From: Trichoplusia ni
Lineage: Eukaryota > Arthropoda > Insecta > Lepidoptera > Noctuidae
NCBI RefSeq assembly: GCF_003590095.1
Contig: NC_039493.1
Coordinates: 4,650,001 to 4,714,000, forward strand
Direction: 5' to 3'
Length of the DNA stretch: 64,000 bases
Within the stretch, counting starts at the first letter, position 1; each line of letters starts with the position of its first letter. Below the pieces are notes generated by a model that did no database searches, had not been told where the DNA came from, and saw only the letters and a program-made list of their open reading frames with translations. Shown in pieces: positions 56,441 to 64,000 of this stretch. Made by a program: the position numbers and the translations under genes.

Positions 56441-56924
56441 GGGTTTAACTTTTTTTTTTGGAAAACCTATTAATTATATTAACAAAATATTGAGTGCTAC
56501 AGATAGATATCTATTTCATCTATTTAAAAAAAAAATTTAGAACATTATAACAATGTTTTTTAGTACCGTTTTCATCGATGCCACGCAATTTTTGGCTCCG
56601 GGAAATTCACCCATTTAAGAGATTTGAAAAAAATTTAATGCAATTTTTATTCAATATTATGATGCAATTCGTAGTTTTTTAGAAACACAGCTCTGTTGCG
56701 AGCGCGGTCCGAGCCTTGTAACAATGGTGAGGGGCGCGGGCGGCGGCGTTTTTATAATTTTTAAGAGTATATTTCAGATTTCTCTTGTTTAATTTTCTTC
56801 GTACTTATTATCTTAAATGATGAAAAAAAAAATCGCGCCTAGGGGTATTTTACGTCGGATACATAAACTGGGCTGCTATTCTAAGACGACTAAAAAATCA
56901 CCGTATATATATATCTAATATATA

Positions 56925-57625
56925 AAATTCCCGTGTCACGATGTTAGTTACCGTACACCTCCGAAACGGTTCGACCGATTTGTATGAAATTTTGTATACA
57001 TATTGGGTAGGTCTGAGAATAGAACAACATCTATTTTTCATACCCCTAAGTAATAAGGGTTGCTCACACTAAAACAAATATTTTATTTTTTTGACGAAAT
57101 TGTTTGTTTTTATTTTTTTATTGATGTGGCATTAAAAATACATACAGCTCTAAACTTTTACCTTTTTATAACCAACCCCTATGTTTTTATAGCCATTTTA
57201 GGAATTAAATCATTTTTCATCTCGATCGATAATTGATTAATTACAGTGTTTTTTACTGTACTTCGATTAAAAAGTATCTGTTTTAAGGCGACACTAAATG
57301 CCAGCGACCTTGAGCGATCGGGGAGGAGCTTGCGTCACTCCCCGCGACCGCGCAACACACCCGCAACGCACGTTCGTAATTTCGTAGGGTAAACATGCGT
57401 TTCAAATAGTAAGGACTGTACTGCCTGATTTTTATAACCATTAAAATTTTTTGTAGACATTATTTATTTGGCTGGTCATTGAAAACTACTCTGTTTATTT
57501 AGACAAGTATATCTTATATATATAAATGAACCCCTATTTCTCCTGGTCACGCTATAACTTGAGAACGGCTTGACCAATTTTGACGAAATTTTGCACAGTT
57601 GTTCTACATACGCCAGGGAAGGTTT
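56925..57625 (+). repeat. RTE-type repeat fragments
   Basis: 56925-57085 reads 'AAAATTCCCGTGTCACGATG', 'CTCCGAAACGGTTCGACCG' and 'CATACCCCTAAGTAATAAGG', a widespread insect RTE/SINE-like consensus. 57510-57615 is a second, diverged piece ('AACTTGAGAACGGCTTGACC'). Between them lies noncoding AT-rich sequence with a GC-rich patch at 57300-57370. Confidence 0.6.
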
Positions 57626-57631
57626 AAAGGT

Positions 57632-57715
57632 TTAAGGTAGGTAGGTAGGTAGGTAGGGAGGGAGGTAGATAGGTAGGTAGGGTAGGTTAGGTAGGTAGGT
57701 GGGTAGGTAGGTAAA
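57632..57715 (+). repeat. GGTA microsatellite
   Basis: About 84 bases of (GGTA)n with interruptions (GGGA, GATA). It follows directly on the RTE-type fragment, a common place for tetranucleotide repeats. Confidence 0.95.
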
Positions 57716-57875
57716 ATGATTGGTTATTTTAGTATCGTAATGCTGGGACTGCACTTGGCGTATTTGTCCAAATATTCGCATTACTTGGATTAAAAAATAT
57801 ACTTTAGCGTTATCGCAATAAAGTTCTTTTTTTTCAACTAAGTTATTTGTACAACTGCGCCAACTGTAGTAGGTA

Positions 57876-58186
57876 CCCACAGATATAAATAGACATAGAT
57901 AACGCAAGTATCACGATCTGTATGAAAACCAAGCGTGCCATTTTTTGACTGCCTATTATGACGTCGCAAGCACTAAAACGTTTACTTTATTTTGTCTCCT
58001 CGCATTTGTACAGTTTTTACAATTTATAACAGCACAATTAACCATTTTAATATTTTTAACTGACGCCCAACTAGCGCTATACACCTATGCAGTGAGCGCG
58101 AAAGTGGCCACTTACGATTTTTGCACGTAAGCTAGGCACGCGAAGTAGTTGCTCTTGCGTTATCTAGGTCTATCTATATCTGTGGT
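57876..58186. mobile_element. MITE of about 311 bases
   Basis: The inverted ends CCACAGATATAAATAGACAT / CCACAGATATAGATAGACCT continue as TAGATAACGCAAG, about 33 bases, with 'GTAC' outside both. No protein-coding potential. A short tetra- to hexanucleotide target duplication (TAC/GTAC) is possible. Confidence 0.8.
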
Positions 58187-61166
58187 AGTACCACTATAAC
58201 AGTTGGGTAAAAGGTGCGAGTTTATAGGTGTATGTATATGCACAAGTATTTAAAATGATTTAATTAAATAAAAATATGTAAATAGTTTACAGGATTTTAA
58301 TTTGTTTGCATTTAGAAGTCCTCAAAATTAAGTAAATTTACTGTCAATTGATGTGTCTCTTGATTGCTTTTATCGCGAAGTATCTTTTGTTTTTTTGTAT
58401 TTTCTTGTATGTTATTTTCTTCTGACGTCACTGCTCGTCTTTTCTTTTGATTTGTTTTATTCTCCATTTCCTCTTCCTTTTTTCTCTTGCGCCCCTGTAT
58501 AGCGCTAACTATGTAAGAAGGGTCCCTTATTGTCATGCTCCTCGTATGTCTTGGATCGACCAACTCGGGAAGCATGCAATCTGTATAAAATTTAATCAAC
58601 TTATTTTTCATTTTAGTGTCCCAAAATTCATCGTCTTTGTAAATTGTTTCTGTTTTCACTGGAAAATTTTCCCCGGACCAAATACCAAGCAAACATTGAG
58701 ATTTGCCTGTTATGTGTAACTGTCCTTGTATTTGGTACCACCAGTTATGTTCCTTGTTAATAATATAATTGCCATCTGGCATTTTTTTATAAAATAATAT
58801 TTTTCTTCTTTAATAGCTTCATCTACACCTAGCCGATAAGCTGTTATTGGACATTTTATTTCTACGATTGTATTATCATCAATAATACCGTCTGGTGATG
58901 CGCCAAGAATTAGTAATTCCCTATCAATAAAAAGTCCACACGGTTCTATTTTTATATTATTTTGTTTTGACAACTGATCTTTGGCGATGTTTTCATTGAC
59001 TTGCCCATGTTTTATAGAGTTGACATGTCCTATCGACCCTTTGTATATAATATCTTTTACCAAATTGACGCAGCTCACATCTTTGCGTCTTTTTATAACA
59101 CGCCCAAAGTTGGAAGTCAAAATTTGTCTCCTTAGTTCTAGCCACTCACTAGAACCGCTTTGTAATATTGTGGTTCTTTCTATTTGATCTCGATTCTTTG
59201 CAGATTCCGCTAAATTATTTAAAAATATTTTTTTTGATTGTTCCAGCATCTCTTCACTCATGTCCGGTTTTAAACATTGTTCTCCATAATTTTTTGAGGT
59301 TTCATTGTTGTGATCAAACAACCTTTTCTTTATTTTTTTATACTTTTTTGATAGTTCCAGGCGTTTTCGTTTGCGTTTGCGACTCTTGCCTATAATAGAT
59401 TTTTACAGCAATGATAAATGTTTATTGGTGTTGAATGATAAAGCTGCTACATTACACCGCATTTGATACTGGTACTTTTGTGAAAAATTCACACGTTTAC
59501 CGCCTACAAATTTTGCAACAATACTGTGGTATCTTTCAACAATATTGCTGTCAACGTCTTCTATTAAACTTCTTGAGTGAGAAGCTATATGTGTCAGCAC
59601 AAACTTTATTCTGTGCCACAAACTGTTTGTGAAAATGGCTCTGTCTATTTTATCATCTTCTCCTACCTTAGAACAAAAGTAAGTCTTGCAAGTATTATGT
59701 ATTCCAAAGGCATGGTCTGCGGCCAACATAATATCATTATGTAAACTACTAATATTGCCAGATTTTTTATTATATTTAATAGCTGTAACGATTACCTTTC
59801 TTATGGATAGTATCCTTTTTTTTGTTAAATATTTTCTGTATTTAATTAAATATTTTGTATCAGTAGTAAGTGCCTGTAACTTATTACAAAGGTTCCTTAA
59901 CAGGTGGTTCCGGCATTCGATTTTTTCAATCGTTATGTTTTCATATGGTCTTGCCTGCAATAATTTGGCATACGTATTTGCATCACCATCTGATATTAAC
60001 CGTGCATAAATTAAATTATACATTTGGATGCTATTTTTGAAGCCTTCTACCAAAATTGTAGACTCCATTCCAGTCGAAGCACCTGAAATTAATGTTATTG
60101 TTACACCTCATATTTGTTCTGCTCTATACAAAAAAAAAAATATATATTCACCAGAATAGTTTTTATAACATTCGTGCTCCTTAGGTGTGACATTATTCTT
60201 TGCAGCTTAGGCGCATATGCAGCAGTATTTGTTTTTCACAACCATAAAGAGAATTTTTCCCGTCCTTTTCCCAATTATCGCCGCGGCGCCTGATAGGGAT
60301 GAATAATTTTTTTTATATGACCGTTTCCCCCAACAGCCATCTGCAATGACATCAATCAGTGGGATACCGTCGGCACTCACTTTGGCATCTTCAATAGACA
60401 ATCGACGTTCCTCATTAGCAGCATCATTCATTGAAATGGCTATTTCTTTTTCCCAAATATTGTTGACTGTGTCCATTCTTTTGTTAAATATGTTAGAGGA
60501 TATTTGAGGCAAATCCATTGCAGCTAACAATTCATTTAATTGTGTATTGCCACATCCTATTGCTACTGCGCCCGCAACTGTATTTATATTTAAATCAATT
60601 TCGGGATCATTGCAACATATGGCAAATGTTTCGTTACACATCTTGCATTTTAATCTTAGATTTGAAACTAGTCCTAACTTTCTTTCAGCAATTATTTCAA
60701 CAGACTTCAATCCACAGTCTATATTTCCGTGTGAGGAAATTTCTTGTAGGTCTTTAAAAAAAATTGCTATACTAATTATTCGCATCCCTTGTACTACAAA
60801 GTCGTTTTTTCTGAAAAAAAAAGAACTTATAGCGAAACTAAAAATGTCTAAGGATATAGGAATCCTCCCCTCCCCTACAATGCTCCGTAGTCGAGATATT
60901 TACTTAGTATTGAAAGTTCTCATTTAAATTTCTTGCCTCTAATATCACGGCTAGTAAATGTATTAGAAAGGTACAGTAGGGGGGGGAAGGGCATGAAATT
61001 ATAGTATTTTTTTACCTGGTAGAGGCTGATTCTGTCTCTAAATGAAAAAAATCGTCCTCAGTAAATGTTGTTTCAAATACATCAGAACTGAAATATAAAT
61101 ACAGTTATAAATACAACCAAACAGTTCAAAACTGAATTTGGACCTTATCTGTTCCAAAACAAAACA

Positions 61167-61253
61167 CAACAACAACTCAACTACTACTACACAACAACTA
61201 CTACTACAGCAGCAATTACTACAACAACTACTACTACAACATCACCTAAAATA
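61167..61253 (+). repeat. CAA/CTA microsatellite
   Basis: A run of ACAACAACAACTACTACT-type triplets about 85 bases long, within the intron between exons 4 and 5 of the Mutator-YqaJ gene. Confidence 0.9.
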
Positions 61254-61499
61254 AAAATATGTCTATAAAATAATATTCTTCATAATATGCAGCTACGCTA
61301 CGTAAAATCTTTTGATAAATAATTAAGTTTTAATATTCACTGAAAACGGAATATAAGTATGCACTTACTTGTCAGCAATCACGTCCTCATTTTCAATAGG
61401 CGGCGTTGATTTTTTCTCTTGTTGTGTACAGCCAGAGCTACAATATAAAATATTTAGGTAAGTAAAGGCACGGGTGAGAAAGTAGGAATGGACGCATGG

Positions 61500-62195
61500 G
61501 CGAAATTAGGAATGTACCTAGTTGTGCGTAAGTAAACATTAGATCTCCGCTTTTAAGGTCATACTACTTTCGTAATTAGAGCTTTACCTACAACTATGTC
61601 AATATCAGCACTCAAGTATTATTTAGCATTGTTACATTAAATTTCAATAATCGAGGCGAGAATCTGTGTTATTTGGTATAATCCTAAAAAATAACATGAT
61701 TATTTCAATAAAATAAAAAGATTTTTACCAAAAATTAGATGTCCGCATTCAAGGTCACGTACTTACGAACCTAGAGCTACACCTACAATTATGTCAATAT
61801 CAGCATTCAAATATTTTTGAAACTCTAATCCGGACTGTCCTTACTACGCTGTAATAATGGTTACATGACATTATATTTCAATACTCACTTTGTCTCTGCA
61901 TTTTCGAGGCGAGAATCTTTGTTATTTGGTATACTCCTAAAAAAGAAACATAATTTCAATAAAATACTTAATATTTTTACTACAGTAGATCTCCGCATTC
62001 AAGGTCATACTACTTATGAACCTAAAGCTATACCTACAACTATGCCAATATCAGCAGTCGAGTATTTTTTCAAACTCTAATTCAAGCTGTCCTTACTACG
62101 CTAAAATATGGTTACCTACTCGTAGATAACATTTCAATACTGACCTCGTGTCTGCATTTTCGACTTGAGATTCTATGTTATTTGGTGTCCTCCTA
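61500..62195 (-). repeat. Tandem exon-intron units in the Mutator-YqaJ gene
   Basis: Three units of about 250 bases, each with a micro-exon (62192-62145, 61936-61889 and a broken third from 61683) and the same intron landmarks ('AAGGTCATACTACTT', 'CTACAACTATGTCAATATCA', 'CTGTCCTTACTACGCT'). The two good exons are 48 bases, start and end in phase 2, and encode 16 residues (RTPNNIESQVENADTR and SIPNNKDSRLENAETK). The third runs into TGA after IIPNNTDSRLDY. Confidence 0.8.
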
Positions 62196-62404
62196 AAATG
62201 AAAATAACATAATTAATTATTTTATTAAAATAAAAGTATGTTTATTAAATTAAAATCATTTTTTAAATTCCAATATGTTATTTTAAACTTTATATAGATA
62301 TTATAAATAATACTACGATGATTAAAATACGTTACTTACTTCATTAATCTATTTTTTGCCAGTGTAAGGCGTTTCTTTTTTAGAGATTTGGGTTTACCAA
62401 CCAT

Positions 62405-63180
62405 TTTGGCGCGAAACTTATAAGTGAATAAAATCGAGGTCTGTTTGCGCGCAGCGTTAGCGTCTACTCGTGACAGTGGTCAGCGATGCACTGCCGCCCG
62501 TCGCCCGCAAGAGCCACCAATTCATTTCGCACCAATATTTGTCAAATAATAATCCACCTTGATTTATCAAACACAACTCGAATAAAAGTCGTATATCAAA
62601 AGATTGGCAATTAAATTATCTTTTAGATTGTGAAAGTTTCATAAAAATATACCCAATGGTTTTTGCCTGATCATCGCTTTTTTGCGCGCTTTAGACATAA
62701 CTTTAAAAATAAATTACACAAACTTTTATAAAAAAAAAATTAGATATTCGTATATCAAATTATTAAGGAAATAGTCATGTTTAACATATATTTTTTTCAA
62801 AACATACGGACCAGCCGTTTAGATGTGATGATGGATTGTAAATCATTAAAAATCATATATCTGCCCCTTAACACTAACAAACAATAATAATCTTTCAATG
62901 CTACAGCGTGAACAATATATTTTGTTAACCCATCTTGAGCTTTTTTATCTTAAACTTTTTTTTTAATATTTACTCGCGCTCACGAAGGATAATTAACCTA
63001 CTGCATCCACCAATAAAGCTTCGATTTGATCGCGATAGTGACGATGATAATAATATTAAGAATTTGGGAACTGAAAATGCACGTATCTTACATTAATCTA
63101 GTACTTATTATGCTCTTGTTTATATAATAAAAAAATATAATTTATCTTGACTTTTCGTACATTTTCAGATTATTTGTAAC
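62405..63180. other. 5' flank of the Mutator-YqaJ gene, no gene seen
   Basis: It includes a GC-richer patch at 62440-62520 just upstream of exon 1, possibly promoter or element end. The rest is AT-rich noncoding sequence. No terminal inverted repeat to the left end (about 58190-58310) was recognised. Confidence 0.4.
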
Positions 63181-63960
63181 GAAGAAAAGAGATTGTACCA
63201 GGAAACCAAAGTCCATCACAAGATTTGATTTCATCTGCAGCGAGTGTCACTGTAATAGAAGATAGAAACCTGATGATTTCCTGCTGATCGTCAGGAAACC
63301 AACTCGCGCCATCTCTTATCTAGCTCAAAGTAGACTCTTCTAGATCCAGTAGCTCCAGCAGTTCGAGTTCTAACAGTAACTCAAATATTACTTCATCTAG
63401 TAGAAGCACTTTGAAATATGGAGCACCTTTAGACGAATATGCATAGCCCAAGCCAGGTACTTCCAAATCTAATATTTCCATATTGACAAAAAAATCCGAG
63501 GAGTCAGCAATTAGCTACATCTCGAGCGACAGTACATAATTACAGAATTTCTCCACTACATTCGGGGGAAAGTGATGTAGATCTCAGTGATGACGATCCT
63601 ACTTATGAACAAAGAGATCTTAATCAGCGTTTACAGAACAGAGCATCTTTAAAGTCGATTGATACAAACAACATAGCTATGATTCCTGATGACATTATTT
63701 AAAAAAAATCCAAGAAAACGAAAAGCCGATCCTACTAAATGGCAAAGCTATGGTTGTCTACATTCAAAGAAATCGGTTCCTGCTGGGAATATGAAACCAA
63801 TACTCAATACTCAATACTTCATTTGCACTCCACAATGTATACATTTGGTCTTGACAAAATAAACTTAAGAGTAACAATCGTGGACCCTGTCGGGCACGAC
63901 AAAGTTGGAGAGAGGAGAGCGGCTAAAATTACATGTAAGTACTTAATTTATAAACATTAA
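63180..63960 (+). pseudogene. N-terminal region of a DUF7869-type transposon protein
   Basis: The plus strand, in changing frames with stops, shows a poly-Ser stretch (63345-63410), an acidic segment GESDVDLSDDDPTYEQRD and then RKRKADPTKWQSY. The last resembles the 'K-R-x-A-D-P-x-x-W' block that opens the conserved part of DUF7869-type proteins. Frame breaks make it a remnant, and the window ends soon after. It is in opposite orientation to the fragments at 1-540 and 20196-20715. Confidence 0.35.
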
Positions 63961-64000
63961 ACATATCACTTAATTTATAAAGAATGTCATGGAAACAATT

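Larger units (their letters stand above)
50481..56903 (-). mobile_element. Large cut-and-paste element (Sola-like or unclassified)
   Basis: 6.4 kb. The left end (from about 50481) CGTGATTTTTTAGTCGTCTT and the inverse of the right end (CGGTGATTTTTTAGTCGTCTTA) match, continuing to CAGCCCAGTT. A deleted derivative sits at 12841-13207. Both subterminal regions have arrays of CACGG(N)RATGAAA. The single long gene is at 52147-54818. RTE/SINE-like fragments at 50850-51130 and 55500-55565 are later insertions. 51130-52140 and 54830-55500 hold no other gene; 51521-51600 has a small hairpin. The target duplication lies in TATATA and is not readable. Confidence 0.8.
58312..62404 (-). pseudogene. Mutator-like transposase fused to YqaJ exonuclease, seven exons
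   Basis: Exons: 62404-62340, 62192-62145, 61936-61889, 61437-61369, 61087-61016, 60810-60152 and 60082-58312, phases consistent. Exon 1 is MVGKPKSLKKKRLTLAKNRL. Exon 6 has LKCKMCNETFAICC, ADGIPLIDVIADGCWGKRSY (catalytic-type D) and NKYCCICA. Exon 7 has LISDGDANTYAKLLQ, IECRNHLLRN and SNIVERYHS (E). A YqaJ/lambda-exonuclease-type domain then follows: WLELRRQILTSNFG, LGASPDGIIDDNTIVEIKCP (D..E-x-K) and WWYQIQGQLHITG. Breaks are TAA at 60209, TAA at 59405 and a one-base shift in an A7 run at about 58790. The domain names (PF20700-like, PF09588-like) are from memory. Transposase plus 5'-3' exonuclease would suggest excision coupled to end processing. Confidence 0.75.

Noticed and set aside
57632..57907. 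A minus-strand frame ending in repeated Tyr-Leu-Pro-Thr
   Set aside because: It is a translation of the GGTA microsatellite.
61167..61253. A CRISPR-like or regulatory repeat array
   Set aside because: Simple triplet microsatellite without spacers.

Overview
The window reads as an insect nuclear chromosome segment, most likely from a moth or butterfly (Lepidoptera). It is AT-rich. Its coding sequence is split by short GT-AG introns, and it carries repeat tails common in lepidopteran genomes. No bacterial operon, rRNA, tRNA, CRISPR array or clear single-copy host gene was found. Nearly all recognisable coding sequence belongs to transposable elements, plus one stretch that looks like an old parvovirus (densovirus) insertion. 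Family names come from motifs read by eye, not from a search.

Layout, left part (1-10100). A DUF7869-type transposon fragment is cut by a truncated LINE (541-1996). A minus-strand pair of overlapping reading frames (2271-3335) resembles the NS1/NS2 start of densoviruses. A satellite of about 157 bp (3332-3881 and 8424-8937) is split by an almost full-length LINE (3882-8423). A Ty3-type gag-protease fragment closes this block.

Middle-left (10107-21515). A decayed PIF/Harbinger element seems to enclose a second complete Harbinger (10374-12696), an internally deleted copy of the large element found at 50.5 kb, a pogo-like element inside another terminal-inverted-repeat element, a nearly intact piggyBac and a DUF7869 fragment. 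From 21.8 to 29.8 kb lie fragments of P-element-like, mariner, hAT, piggyBac and Harbinger genes, a FLYWCH zinc-finger segment, a MITE and a full-size DD34D mariner.

Centre (30.5-42.8 kb). This is a nest of insertions. A DD82E-type Tc1/mariner relative ('Sailor-like') is interrupted by an hAT element with an exact 8-bp target duplication. That hAT is interrupted at a TA by a second Sailor-like element whose five-exon, 465-codon transposase gene is open throughout. Next comes a Harbinger fragment, then a Harbinger interrupted by a deleted Copia element with identical LTRs.

Right part (42.8-64 kb). It holds an R1-like LINE fragment, a decayed Sailor-like copy, a BEL/Pao integrase fragment, a third well-preserved Sailor-like element (47542-49957), a 6.4-kb cut-and-paste element with a gene of about 890 codons (50481-56903), a MITE, and a seven-exon gene joining a Mutator-like transposase to a YqaJ-type exonuclease (58312-62404). 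The right edge has the serine-rich start of another DUF7869-type gene.

Three points tie the window together. (1) The Harbinger elements share a plan in which an antisense MADF-BESS gene is interleaved with the transposase exons. (2) Nested insertions give a readable order of events, with several exact target-site duplications. (3) Many otherwise open genes are broken by one-base changes in A/T runs, which may be decay or assembly error. A dense mix of nested transposons and viral sequence is also what piRNA clusters look like, but the sequence alone cannot show that.
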